Part shown: one piece after another, positions 1-10,658 of the stretch
Layout of the letters: every line of letters starts with the position of its first letter
Position numbering within the stretch: position 1 is the stretch's first letter
Assembly (NCBI GenBank): GCA_958510825.1
Contig: OY294046.1
Coordinates: 72,983,808 to 73,047,807 of the forward strand
Direction of reading: 5' to 3'
Origin: Brachypterus glaber
Lineage: Eukaryota > Arthropoda > Insecta > Coleoptera > Kateretidae
Length of the DNA stretch: 64,000 nucleotides
Translations under genes and position numbers: made by a program
Notes under the pieces: model-generated
What the model was told of the DNA's origin: nothing
The model's database searches: none
The model's input: only the letters and a program-made list of their open reading frames with translations

Positions 1-266
1 TTAGTGTTATGGCGTATCGTAAAAACTTTTACTATTATTATTTATACTACGTTCGGAGTTCGCAAAAACTTTTCTATTAACAGTCTAAATTATCTCGTAA
101 AATCATTGTTATTGTACTGTTTAGTATTTTCAATAAAGACTTCAAGATCAACAACATAAACTTATTTCATAATTTATAGAGATCGGATTTTAGGGAGTCG
201 TGACGTCAAAATCCATAGCCGGGTACAACAAATTAATAATAATTTTATAAAAATGTTTTATAAGCT
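1..266. other. AT-rich sequence, no gene seen
   Basis: No open frame or element end is recognised. Two short similar motifs, each containing AAAACTTTT, occur near positions 20 and 66, which hints at a small degenerate direct repeat. Confidence 0.3.
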
Positions 267-588
267 ATCAAACTACTAAATTTACAAAGAAAAGTATATA
301 CATATTATGAAAATGCCCTAACGTTTTTATTTAAGTAAAAGAAAATTAAAAAAAAAACATAACAGTTCCGAAAATTATGATTTAGTTGGACTTTTAAATA
401 ATCCAAATTTTATTTCATACCCAGCCACCATGTCACAATACTATAAAATTAAATTTGGATTATTAAAGAGCCCAACTAAATCTTAATTATCAGAATTGTT
501 ATATTTTTAAATTTTCTTTTACTTAAATAAAACGTTACGGGATTTTCATAATAGTTATGTAATTTTCTTTGGTAATGTAGTAGTTTGG
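267..588. repeat. Large imperfect palindrome (foldback), arms about 150 bp
   Basis: The left arm (about 267-410) reads as the reverse complement of the right arm (about 442-588), with a loop of about 30 bases around 411-441. Matching landmarks are TTTAGTTGGACTTTTAAATA against its counterpart near 460-480, and TACTTAAATAAAACGTTACG near 520 against the left arm near 320. The right arm runs into the coding frame of the adjacent Penelope-like fragment, so it either inserted there or arose with an inverted 5' truncation of that element. Confidence 0.8.
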
Positions 589-1479
589 CAACATGGCATG
601 GAAAGCCTTCAAGGTTTTCTAAATCACCTCAATTCCCAACATAAATCTATACGGTTTACGATGGAAATTGAGAACAACGGATCACTTCCCTTTTTGTACG
701 TTTTGGTTTACAAAACGGAAAATGGCTCAATAGGACACTCGGTATACAGGAAGAAAACCCACACTGACAGATACCTAAACGCATTTTCACATCACCATCC
801 CTCTCAAAAACGCTCGGTAGTTAATTCACTTGTTCATAGGGCTTTCATGATTTCAGACAAGAATTCCCTACACACAGAACTCCTTAAACTAACCAAAGCC
901 TTGACCATGAACGGTTATACCAAAAAAGACATTAATAAGACCATATACAAATACAGAAATCCCAGACCCAAACAACAGGACAATAGTGACAATGACAGAC
1001 AGACACAAGTTATACTTCCCTATGTAAGCGGTATCACGGATAAAATAGGTAAACTTTTGAAGAAGTCAAATATTAAGCCTATATTTCGGTCCAACCAAAA
1101 ATTAGGTCAATGTTTGACTTCAACAAAAGACAAAATACCCCTGAGTTCAGAAGGCGTATATAAAATACCCTGCTCCTGTGGTACGGTTTACATAGGTGAA
1201 ACTGAGAGAAAAATTTCTACAAGACTTCAAGAGCATGAGCGCAATATAAGAAAGAAACAAATTTCCTTATCGGCAGTAGCCGAACATGTACATGAAACAG
1301 GTCATAAAATCAATTTCTCTGAAACAAAACAAATATTAACAGAAAACAGAAAAATGCCAAGGAAGATACGGGAATCGATAGAAATCATCAAGCATCCTAA
1401 CAATACCACTTTACCTGCAATATGGAAGTCTTTGATAGGAAAAACCTCGTCACGGGTGAATAACCACAACTCGTCATAA
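574..1479 (+). pseudogene. Penelope-like element, RT C-terminus plus GIY-YIG endonuclease (5'-truncated)
   Basis: This is the C-terminal part of a Penelope-like retroelement protein. From the ATG at 598 it is 293 residues, but the frame is open upstream and codes VVVWQHG directly before it, so 598 is not the true start. Residues 1-125 resemble the segment after the RT catalytic motif (FLNHLNSQH, FTMEIENNG, HTDRYLNAFS). Residues about 186-270 form a GIY-YIG nuclease: GVY at 186-188, a Cys-X-Cys at 192/194, YIG at 198-200, Arg in TRLQEHE near 209, and a histidine-rich AEHVHETGH near 228-236, matching the Zn-finger-like insert typical of Penelope endonucleases. The RT fingers and catalytic domain are missing, so this is a dead 5'-truncated copy. 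The frame ends in a TAA just before the assembly gap. The family assignment is firm; the upstream limit is uncertain. Confidence 0.88.
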
Positions 1480-1485
1480 ATAGTG

Positions 1486-1685
1486 NNNNNNNNNNNNNNN
1501 NNNNNNNNNNNNNNNNNNNNNNNNNNNNNNNNNNNNNNNNNNNNNNNNNNNNNNNNNNNNNNNNNNNNNNNNNNNNNNNNNNNNNNNNNNNNNNNNNNNN
1601 NNNNNNNNNNNNNNNNNNNNNNNNNNNNNNNNNNNNNNNNNNNNNNNNNNNNNNNNNNNNNNNNNNNNNNNNNNNNNNNNNNNNN
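1486..1685. other. Assembly gap (200 N)
   Basis: A run of 200 N bases. Apparent reading frames through it are artefacts. The true length is unknown because 200 is a round placeholder value. Confidence 0.99.
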
Positions 1686-2083
1686 TAACCAATCCGAAAT
1701 GTTACAGTTCTTGCACTTCGAACAATAGCGATAGTCATTTATTTTTCAATGACATCTCGAATTCAAATAAAATATACATATACAATATATATTTTAGAAT
1801 TTCTTTGAAACATGATTTATGGAAAAAATACGTGGGTCATAATATATGTTTTAAAGGAACAGTTTTTTTATTGAATTGATGGATTAAATGATATGTGATA
1901 TATGATTTCAAAAAAACTGCATATGTGTGCAATTTTACACTATTGTTTTTTCATAGTATGTATATAGAGAATCTCTATTAGAGATAAAAAAAACTTTCGG
2001 TTGAATTTTTTATAAATATATTTTGGTTTGCATCCTGGTAATATCATCATTGGTACCGCAACTTTCAGCTTGACGTTTATGGT
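1686..2083. other. AT-rich sequence between gap and family B copy
   Basis: No coding frame or RNA gene is recognised. It contains poly-A/T runs and TATA-like repeats near 1770-1800. It ends where the terminal tag of family B begins. Confidence 0.3.
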
Positions 2084-2799
2084 ATAGTATATTCTATAAC
2101 TAGTATGGAATAGACAATATTCCGCGAGAGCGGAAAGTTTGTCATACGAGGCGGCAGGCGGGTATGACGGTCCCGCGAGCGCGGAATGACTATTCCATAC
2201 ATGTTGTAGACTATACTTTTTCTTCGACTGCAAATATGAAACACTGTATGGCTTTAAACTGCGGACATTGTTAAAAACAATGTTTTTTGTGACTGGACAT
2301 TGTAAATGCAACAAAACACATATTTTTAAATAAAGCAATCAATGTTATTTAATAATTTTATTAAATCAGTACTTAAAAAAGATTTTTATTTAATTTTAGC
2401 ACATATTTACAAATTATAATGCAAAAATTGAGGGTTATATCAGATTGTTGTGACAGATATAAGGTTTAAATATTTAACAATAGATGGAGCAGTTTTAATT
2501 TTTTGAACTAAATTGATAAAAAACTGGTCAAATATTAAGAAGAACTAATAAACTTTAAGTAATTTTAACGCAAAACGTTAAATTGCATTAAATTCTTCAA
2601 TATTTCATGGTAAAATATATATATTTTTGCTAATTTTGCTACAGTTTTGTTTACTTTTATAAACAAGAGATGGCACTACATGTGCTTATTCTAACACTTG
2701 ATACGGAATATTCACACCGTATCTAGAGCTAAATTGGATTCATTCTGTGTTTGAAAAGTGTGTAAGCAAATACATTCTAAATAAGTCGTGGAAAAAAAA
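2084..2799 (-). mobile_element. Hairpin-ended element, family B copy 1
   Basis: On the minus strand the 5' end is at about 2799 (T-run then CCACGACTT) and the 3' end at about 2084. An inverted copy of the 5' end, GCAGTCGAAGAAAAA, lies near 2216-2232. It is followed by a GC-rich hairpin (about 2100-2205) whose outer stem pairs TAGTATGGAATAG with CTATTCCATACATG, then ACTAGT, TATAGAATATACTAT and the end. A small hairpin built on GATACGGAATATTC (about 2700-2725) lies near the 5' end. The same body occurs at 3330 and 56195. No protein is encoded, so it is non-autonomous. Confidence 0.75.
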
Positions 2800-3329
2800 T
2801 TCACTGTTTATAGAGAAAATTATTTGTAAAAAAATAAAATAAAAATATACACAGTAAAAAAGTTGTTCATATTTTATATCTCTTTATACGGTGTTTTTTT
2901 TATATAATGTAAAATATTATCTTTAAAATTCAAATCGTATATAAAAAGTCCAAAATGATCAAAATTTGCGTTACGTAATACTTGAACGTTCCCTATGTAA
3001 TTCGTTCGTAACAACAAATATATAGCACACAAATATTCAGCACACGAACCTGAGATTTGATTCAAAATAAATAATAATTTCATATTAAAAAAATGGCGGA
3101 CCAACATCTCGTCGCATATAACTGACAGCTGTTTTACGATTGACATGCCGGTTGCCTACACTGTGCGCGCGAAAAAAATCACTTTTCTGCTTGCTGTCAT
3201 GGTAACGAGCAGAAAACTAAAATACTAAGGAATAGGTTATTTTTAAGTCTGAAAACATCATTTGTTTTTGTAGAAATGGTAACGTTTATCAGATCATACA
3301 AAAAAAAACAATTTTTATAGAGTATAATG
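2800..3329. other. Spacer between two head-to-head family B copies
   Basis: AT-rich spacer. At 2949-2994 it carries the terminal sequence of the TTA-flanked family seen complete at 7422-8421 (TTGCGTTACGTAATACTTGA), as an isolated end. Around 3090-3190 there is a more GC-rich patch (TGTGCGCGCG). No gene is recognised; the 90-residue frame here is AT-driven and unconvincing. Confidence 0.45.
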
Positions 3330-4661
3330 TTTTTCTACGACTGCTTTAGAATATAAGCAAATACACGCAGTTTTCAAACACAGAATGAGTCCATTCTAGC
3401 TCTAGATACGGTATGAATATTCCGTATCAAGTGTTGATGAATGAGCACATGTAGTGCCATCTCTTGTTTATAAAAGTAAAGAAATCTGTAGCAAAATTAG
3501 CAAAACTATATATGTTTTACCATGACATATTGAATAATTTAATGCAATTTAAAGTTTTGCGTCAAAATTACATAAAGTTTATTAGTTTTTCTTAATATTT
3601 GACCAGTTTTTTGCCAATTTAGTTCAAAAAATTAAAACTGCTCCATCTATTGTTAAATATTTAAACCTGATATCTGTCTGACATAACATTTAATTTTTGC
3701 ATTATAATTTGTAAATATGTGCTAAAATTAAATAAAAATCTTTTTTAAATACTGATTTGATAAAATTATTAAAAAACATTAATTGCTTTATTTAAAAATA
3801 TGTGTTTTGTTACATTTACAATGTCGAGTCACAAAAAATATTGTTTTTAACCTTTTCCGCAGTTTAAAGCCATACAGTGTTTGGACTATAGTAGTATACA
3901 GCCTGTTCCAGAACTCGCGTACCGAAATTTAAGAGGTGATTCTACATCCAAAAATATGAAAAAAAGTTTCTATAAAGGTTGGTCCGGAAATGAGCCCTAA
4001 GGGAGCTACGGCCCTTCGAAGATGACGTATTGAATGGGGAACAAAAAAAAGCACCAATAAAATTTTAATGCTGCAGGGTGATTCTTCATTTAAAACTGAG
4101 CAAAAAAATATTATACACCAAAACACCTAAATTTAATATTAAAGGAGTAATAGCCTTTTAAAAAGTAACGTTTTTGGTGGCACAAAATGTTACTTCATCT
4201 TAATTGCATTTTTTTTTGATAACGGTTGCTCCTACAGTGTTACACTATATGATATTTTATATGTATTTTTACTCTAGAAATCTATATTTTTTACAACAAA
4301 TCCAAAAAACATACACATAGAAAAGTTTGGGGCAAAAATGTTTTAAGCCTCATATATTTTGTCCGTCTGGGCACGCCTCTGGATAAATTAAAAAAATAAA
4401 TTAACATAAACTTATTGCCCTTATTAATACTAGTATACATGCAAGAGCTCGCCGCTCTAGCTTAAACGGTACCCGAGTTATTAATTAAAAACCTTATTTT
4501 TATTACAATTTTAAAGGGCCCTAGATCCCTTAGGGCTCATTTCCGGACCAACCTTTATAGGAACTTTTTTTATATTTTTGGATCTAGAATCACCTCTTAA
4601 ATTTTGGCATGCCAGTTATGGATCACCCTGTATATTCCATACTAGTTATAGAATATACTAT
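3330..4661 (+). mobile_element. Hairpin-ended element, family B copy 2, interrupted
   Basis: The 5' end TTTTTCTACGACTGC is at 3330 and a small GATACGGTATGAATATTC hairpin lies near 3410. The body matches copy 1 in inverse orientation and copy 3 in direct orientation. Near 3890 the sequence jumps past the subterminal repeat and most of the 3' hairpin, and a TA-flanked element (3899-4630) occupies the spot. The terminal tag CCATACTAGTTATAG resumes after 4632 and ends at about 4661. Order inferred: hairpin deletion, then TA insertion, or both at once. Confidence 0.75.
3899..4630. mobile_element. TA-flanked TIR element T1, copy a (Tc1/mariner-type MITE)
   Basis: It is 732 bp long and flanked by TA on both sides (3897-3898, 4631-4632). 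Terminal inverted repeats exceed 100 bp: one starts CAGCCTGTTCCAGAACTCGC, the other reads inward CAGGGTGATCCATAACTGGC, and both continue through AAATTTAAGAGGTGATTCTA and GGTTGGTCCGGAAATGAGCC. TA duplications with CAGGGTG-like ends fit a Tc1/mariner-mobilised non-autonomous element. No transposase is visible. An inverted second copy is at 26301-26964 and a diverged relative at 51784-52647. Confidence 0.82.
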
Positions 4662-5161
4662 TTTTCTTGTGTATAACGAATACTTTACTTTCAAAATCAA
4701 ATTCGTATTTAAAATTATTTAGACAAAAAATCTATCACCCTTTGTAACGAGTCTTTGCTAAGGGTAAAATTTCAATCAGAAAATGGAAATTAAACAAAAA
4801 TGAATGTAGATAATCGTACGTAAGACTAACTAAATTAAAACTGGTTGGCAGTGGGCTAGAGAGTAACAGACACCTTGACAAGGGCAGTTTAGATAAGGCT
4901 AGAAATAAAAACCAATTTGGTGGAATGGCCTCTGGGGCAGTTTGTCTCAATCACGGCTTAGCCGCGTGTCTTGGCCGCCTTGGACCCATACAATTGACCA
5001 TTTCTAAAATAATGAGTGTAATTAATTCAATTAACCGTCAATTAATGACGTCGTAGTTGCACGGATCGTCTCACTCTTCTAATGGAATTTTGAGCCGGCA
5101 ATCAATATATTTAAAAGACTTACTGCTACTGATGATTTCTGTCCTATGTTGGTACACCAAA
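4662..5161. other. Sequence without recognised gene
   Basis: Somewhat less AT-rich near 4900-5050. A 71-residue minus-strand frame (4735-4950) has no recognisable domain. No element ends are seen until the duplication GGACG at 5162. Confidence 0.3.
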
Positions 5162-5166
5162 GGACG

Positions 5167-6255
5167 CACACAGGCGGAATTTTCTAAATTCATGGCCAAA
5201 ACCCTCGAAAGTGAAATTGCTTCAAATAGTTGCCTCTATCGTTTTTTATCTTCTCTATGAACTGTATCAATAGATGGTGTCAAATTTGTTTTTCTATCAA
5301 AACAAATGAACCGAAAATGTCAGTTCAAAAATCGGGTTTCAAGAAACTAATTTTGAAACGTTATTTTTTTCGAAAAATCAAGTTTTTTTAATATAAATAT
5401 CAAAGTTGTTGCTTTTTTTAAGCAGTTTTTTAAAATGGATTTAAATTCCGTAGGTATGTACCTATTTATTTTTTACAAAAAAATATTGTTTTTGATTATT
5501 GAGTTTAAAAGGGGAAGTCATAAGTTTTAGTCTGTAAATTTGGTTGTTTTTTTTTTAACTTGTATTACGACTTGGCAAAAAGTTTCAGATTAATCAGCAT
5601 TAAGCAACTTTTTACACTTGGTTGAGAAGATTAATGTGTTTGCTAATTATTAAAACAAGAATTTGCTGCTAATATCCCCCGCCCCTCCCTCCCCAAACCT
5701 AAAAAATGTCTAAGACAGGCAGATTTATTTTAGGTATTTTTGAAGTAAAAAAATTCTACTGCCAACAAAATAGTACTTTCCCCTGTAGGTCTAGGTTTAT
5801 TAATAAACTAATCAAAAACATTGAAAAACCAAAAATTTTTCAAAAAATATTTCAAAAATTTTTTTTGAAAAAAAATTTAAAATTTTTCTTTTTCGAAAAA
5901 CGAAAAGAAAAAATAAAAAAAAAATGTTTAAAAAAATATTTTTATCACATGTTACCTCCTTATTCACCATCTGCAAATTTTGATATAGGCGGCAGCCATA
6001 TTGGATCCGCCATTTTATAAAAATTAAAATAAGTATTACATTCGTAATCAGCGACCTCAAAAACCCCTGTACAATGTTTTTTCGTGAAAGTTTTTGATAT
6101 AGGCGGTAGCCATATTGGATCCGCCATTTTGTAAAAATTAATTTGAATGTTAAATTTGTATTCAGCAGCCGCAAAAACCCCTAAAGACAATTTTTTGAAT
6201 AAAATGGAGCTTATTAAGGGTTTTGGCCATGAATTTAGAAAATTCCGCCTGTGTG
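5167..6255 (+). mobile_element. TIR element with 5-bp target duplication, copy 1
   Basis: The terminal inverted repeats are CACACAGGCGGAATTTTCTA continuing through ATTCATGGCCAAAACCCT, about 38 bp, at 5167 and 6255. A perfect 5-bp duplication GGACG flanks the element (5162-5166, 6256-6260). Length is 1089 bp. The right half holds a tandem repeat of about 110 bp containing GCCATATTGGATCCGCCATT twice (near 5995 and 6105). Ends starting CAC with 5-bp duplications are known in the Transib superfamily, but I see no transposase, so classification is tentative. The second copy at 29812-30913 is inverted. Confidence 0.82.
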
Positions 6256-6327
6256 GGACGTAATACGGCAGCTGTCATGCTAAAATAAATAGTTTAATAA
6301 TATTCTGGGCAAGATTAATATCACATA

Positions 6328-6375
6328 AGGGAACGTTCAAGTATTACGTAACGCCAATTTTGATCATTTTGAAAG
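6328..6375. mobile_element. Isolated end of TTA-type TIR family
   Basis: GGGAACGTTCAAGTATTACG followed by TAACGCCAATTTTGATCA is the inverted-repeat end of the element seen complete at 7422-8421. The matching second end is not found nearby, so this is a relic or a rearranged copy. Confidence 0.6.
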
Positions 6376-6647
6376 TAAAATGTCTTAGAATTCATAATAT
6401 TTATCCCAAATGTTGAACACATTCTGAATGCTTCAGGAACTCAAATTTTTCTAGGGAGGTTTGCCACCTATAGATTAAGGTGAAAAAGTTGCTTGGCAAA
6501 ATAAAAGGTTTTCTGTTTATTTATGCAAGAATCACCACATTACAAATTATTTAGAATTTAAAATAAAACCAGTCAAAACTGCTTTTTACAGGGCTTTATC
6601 ATTACATAGCCAAACAAAAAAGTTGGGTCTCCGACGGATTCGACTAG

Positions 6648-6760
6648 TCAATTCCTATTTATTTTGAGGCGCTGAATCCGCATCTGCAGTCGAAATTTGA
6701 AAATGGGAATTTCGACCTCAGATTCGGATTTAGCCGGTCAAAATACATAGGAATTGAATT
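6648..6760. repeat. Short hairpin repeat, arms about 50 bp
   Basis: TCAATTCCTATTTATTTTGA continuing to GTCGAAATTT pairs with AATTTCGACCTCAGATTCGG continuing to ATAGGAATTGAA. A related single arm is at about 23590-23650 beside a different hairpin. The preceding GTCTCCGACGGATTCGACTA also recurs there in inverted form, so this is the end of a wider repeat family. Confidence 0.65.
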
Positions 6761-6761
6761 T

Positions 6762-7120
6762 TCTACAAAATTTTGTGTTTAGGTTATTTTTACCATGTTA
6801 AAATTGTGGCTTGCTTAATTGCAGTAAAAAAGAGAAAATATGACTATAAAATATATCAAAATATCATTTGTTCTTGGAATTTTAAACAAGGAGTAAACTG
6901 TAATGCCAACCCAAAACAAAAATCCCTAAATCAGTCATCAATTTAAATGTAAGCTTTTTTATATTTTAGAGCAAAATAGAAAAAATTGTTTAAAGCACTC
7001 GTTTCATAACACGTTTTTAGAGCACTAGTACTTTAGAAAACTCGCCGCAAGCGGCTCGTTATCTAAACTTGTACTCGTGCGCTAAAAACGTATGTTATGA
7101 AACTAGTACCTTAATATACT
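6762..7120 (+). mobile_element. Hairpin-ended element, family A copy 1 (5'-truncated)
   Basis: It shares the family A body (AAATCAGTCATCAATTTAAA), the subterminal repeat GCAAAATAGAAAAA, the hairpin (about 6995-7100) with apex CTCGCCGCAAGCGGCTCG, and the terminal stretch GAAACTAGTACCTTAATATA then CTATTA. The 5' part is missing and replaced by the 6648-6760 hairpin. Confidence 0.72.
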
Positions 7121-7421
7121 ATTATTTTAAACAATAAAACTTACGACTTTTTGTCTACCTGAGGAAAATTTGCTAACCGTGCATCTCAACTTGGTTGCTC
7201 AAGGGCCACTGCGAAATTACTGACTCAATTTACTTTTTCTATATTTGCTAGTCGGACGTAACTTACTGCCCGGACCTTTACGCTGAATTATTTAGATCAC
7301 GGTGTTTATTCACTGGACAAAATCTAAGCTAATCTATAAAACTGTCAATCTAAATAAAGTAAAAAATCGTTTTCTTTAAAATTGACTTATCCAATAGAAA
7401 ATTCAATAAATTTAAGCATTA

Positions 7422-8421
7422 GGGAACGTTTAAGTATTACGTAACGCAAATTTTATCAAAATTCATACACTTCATAGCCCGGTTCTCGCGTTATTATATT
7501 TATTTATTATTATTTATACGGGATAACCCCCATTACTATAAAAATAACATCTTATTAAGAAAATAAAAGTGACAATAAAAATAACTAATATTCATAGAAT
7601 ATATATAGAAAAATAATGAAGTTATGGATACCATAAATAATAACTAATATAACTAATATAATATATAACTAACTTTAAATTTAACAAGTTTAATCAATCA
7701 ATTTTGACAATTTCTACAAAATACCCGCATACCTACATCAAAGTTGAATTTAATTAAAATTATGTTATTCTACTTATTTTGTTCTTAAAAACTTCAATGG
7801 AATCATGAAAGATATCCAAATTTGGATTGTCATTTATAAAATTTAATGCTTGATTCCATGGAGTAAAGATCAAATAATTAGAATAATGAAAATCGACAAA
7901 GAAAGTCCTCGAAAATTCTCTAGTATGTCTGGTTGGTACAAATAAGTTTAATTTAATTAATAATTCGGGACAAACTACTTTACCTCTAATTAAATTAAAA
8001 ATGAACCGTGCATTCAAATATGTTCGCCTAGATTTTAGAGATTTTAACTTTGTAGCACGAATATTCTCATATTCATGAGGATTCCGGAGAACATGCATTT
8101 TAAAAGCACAGAAACGCAAAAATCTATTTTGTACCCTCTCTAGTAAATCCTTATAGATATTATAATATGGGGACCAGATAATTGTGCTATATTCTAAATT
8201 GGATCTAACGATGGATCTAAATAGGTTATAGAGATTTCATAACCCGGTTCTCAAGTGTTTTAAGGCTGTAGAGATTTCATATTTTTGCTAATCCCTAACA
8301 CCCCCCTATTTGGGGGGTAGCTAAAATATGAAATCTCTATGACACATAAGAGCGCAAGAACCGGGGTATGAAGTGTATGAGTTTTGGTACAATTTGCGTT
8401 ACGTAATACTTGAACGTTCCC
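7422..8421. mobile_element. TIR element with TTA duplication (PIF/Harbinger-like), interrupted
   Basis: The ends are GGGAACGTTTAAGTATTACG at 7422 and its reverse complement ending at 8421, continuing inward over about 70 bp through TTCATACACTTCATAGCCCG. TTA lies on both sides (7419-7421, 8422-8424). GGG ends plus a 3-bp TTA duplication fit PIF/Harbinger-type elements. A non-LTR retrotransposon fragment (about 7495-8222) was inserted into it. Isolated ends of the same family lie at 2949, 6328 and 17640. Confidence 0.72.
7495..8222 (-). pseudogene. Non-LTR retrotransposon, C-terminal RT-protein fragment
   Basis: Minus strand; the frame is open from about 8222 to 7760. It codes for the region behind the RT domain of Jockey-superfamily elements: LEYSTIIWSPYY, then LERVQNRFLRFCAFKM, a basic stretch LKSLKSRRTYLNARF, and the end module LNLFVPTRHTREFSRTFF. 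The frame continues upstream of the first Met at 8119. After the stop comes an AT-rich 3' UTR, ending near 7495 in a TTATT-rich tail. All RT catalytic motifs are absent, so this is a 5'-truncated dead copy. Confidence 0.82.
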
Positions 8422-8424
8422 TTA

Positions 8425-9223
8425 AAAACTACTCTCCAGTAAATAAATACACAATATTTAAAACATAACATAAACTCGGCTCATATAAGTAGTTTAAAAC
8501 TAGTAATATTGTGCTTTTGATAATTTTTGTAATTCAGGTTAAATTGTCAAAATACGTCTTACAAATAATTATAAGAATATGTTTTTAACGTGAATATTTG
8601 TTTAAAATTATAATAAAAGCAAGTTTTTTTATTCATAGTGTGCTGTTAAAAACAAATTATATTTCCTGAGCTGGTGATACATAAAATTATATTTGTTAAT
8701 TAAAGTTATATTTAGTCTCAATTATTTTAACTTCCCTAAAAAAATTATATTGCTTTATTTTAACAAAATATTTGTGGACTGATGCTGTTGTTTAATTTTT
8801 GTTTCTGTACCATTTTGCTTTTAAAAAATTATTTGAATTTTTTTTTTCAAAATAATGTTTTGATTGACAATGAATTCGAAACACAAGATAGCAGTGGCGG
8901 ACTGGCTATAAGGCACAGCCAAAAGGGCCCTCATACGACAATTTGTTCTATTATGACTATACCGGGCCCTCGATTTTACCATTTTTCTTGGGTTTTGAGC
9001 CGTTTTACGGGCCCTTTTTTACATTTTGCCTACCGGGCCTTCAGAAGCCAATCCGCGTCTGCAAGATAGTCAACCTTATTAAATTTATTCTGCCAACCAT
9101 AAACCAAGAAACAAATGCGCATCAACAAGATTCTGCGCGGACTTTACATGCACCATAGAAAATCACTGAGACGTCAACCTGTCTGTTTGGATATAAGATA
9201 AGTAGAGTATAAAGTGGGATACA
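8425..9223. other. AT-rich sequence with a GGGCCC-rich patch
   Basis: Nothing coding is recognised. At 8892 the string CAGTGGCGGACTGG looks like one end of an hAT-type transposon. It is followed by GGGCCC-type words near 8927, 8964, 9008 and 9035. No matching second end is seen, so only a relic can be suggested. Confidence 0.3.
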
Positions 9224-10651
9224 TAATAGTATATTAAAGTACTAGTTTCATAACATACGTTTTTAGCGCACGAGTACAAGTTTAGAAAACGAGCCGCTTG
9301 CGGTTTTCTAAAGTAGAGGAAAGTCGCCTAATTTCGGATACCATTTACAATGTATTCAATATTTAATACTCGGTATTACTTTTTGATATTTTTTTTATAT
9401 AACCAGATACTACTTATTATAGCGAACCATGATTTATTACAAAAGCAATTTTATTACAGTTTATTTTTTCCAAAAAACACGGTTAAAAAATATAAGCGCA
9501 TTTTTGTGCATTTGAAAAAGGGCTCCTAATTTCGGACATATCCGAAAAAATTTTTTTAAGAGTAGATCTGGATCCCATTGCTTATGTTTCTTGTTATTCC
9601 TTCACATTTAAGACGTAATTTAATTATTAAGCGATTTTCTACGAAATACTATAGGAACTATAATTTTAGATTTCCAATTTCGAATATCTTAGTATCTTAG
9701 GTAATTTTCGTTTTTTCAAAATTGTTTATCTTAGTTTGTTGTATCATTATAAAAAAAATAATTAATGGTTGGTTATCCTGAATCATAATTACCTTGCGGA
9801 TATCCGAAATTGGGAATCAAATGCACAAAAATGGTCTATCCGAAATTAGGCAACTTTCTGCTTTTTAGATTAGAAATTTGTAGAATGTTTACGTTTTCAA
9901 ATTGCTTAATTATGAATAGTGGATCAACTTAACTAACATCATAACTTACCCAAGACAGAATCACGAACTTTTATAACGATTATTTATAAAATAAACAAGC
10001 ATAATAATGCAACTGAGCACAAAACTGCCATTTGCAATATAAACGATTTGTGCTGCCATTTAAAGGGGAGAAGCTCTACCGTTATCATATTACAGGACGG
10101 ATTTAGTTTGACTTTTGGCTTCACATAAAAGTAGGTTTCTGTTTACCTTTGCAGACAGTATCTTAAATACACTACTATCCGAAATTTGGAAACCATCCGA
10201 AATTAGGCGCATTTCCTCTACTAGTGCGCAAAAACCGTTTTATGAAACGAGTGCTTTATACAATTTTTTCTATTTTACTCTAAAATAAAAAAAAAACTTA
10301 CATTTAAATTGATGACTGATTTAGGGATTTTTGTTTTGGATTGGCATTACAGTTTACACCATGTTTCAAATTCTAAGAACAAATGATATTTTGATATATT
10401 TTATAGTCATCTCTTCTCTTTTTCACTGTAATTAACCAAGCCACAATTTTAACATGGTAAAAATAGCCTAAACACAAAATTTTGTAGAAAATTCAACTTT
10501 AAAGACATTGACATATAAACGGAAAACGTCAAGCGATAGGCCAGGTCTGTAGCCAACGCAAAAGAACAAAAAGTACAGACCTCTTATGGGCCTATAAGAA
10601 CACGCAAAATACGTGTGATTATGAGCTTATAAGAGTGGCAAAATAGAAAAA
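9224..10651 (-). mobile_element. Hairpin-ended element, family A copy 2, interrupted
   Basis: Minus orientation. The 5' end (TTTTTCTATTTTGCCACTC read on the minus strand) is at about 10651 and the 3' terminal tag (AATAGTATATTAAAGTACTA on plus) at about 9224. The 3' hairpin is split in its upper stem by a 903-bp TA-flanked element (9316-10218). Removing that element and one TA restores a hairpin like those of the other copies. The 5'-proximal hairpin built on CACGTATTTTGCGTG is near 10590-10615. Confidence 0.78.
9316..10218. mobile_element. TA-flanked TIR element T2
   Basis: It is 903 bp long and flanked by TA (9314-9315, 10219-10220). The inverted ends read GAGGAAAGTCGCCTAATTTC and GAGGAAATGCGCCTAATTTC. 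Further copies of the TCCGAAATTAGG motif in both orientations lie inside (near 9525, 9795, 9840, 10170). No transposase frame is visible. The TA duplication points to Tc1/mariner-type mobilisation. Confidence 0.8.
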
Positions 10652-10658
10652 GGTAAAT

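Noticed and set aside
1397..1738. Open frames of 72-113 residues across the N run
   Set aside because: They exist only because N bases are read as unknown residues.
5812..6190. Frames with repeated MADPIWLPPISK
   Set aside because: They lie in the duplicated block of the 5-bp-TSD element; the same peptide arises at 29920-30135 for the same reason.
8892..9060. Complete hAT element starting CAGTGGCGGACTGG
   Set aside because: No inverted partner end and no 8-bp duplication found.
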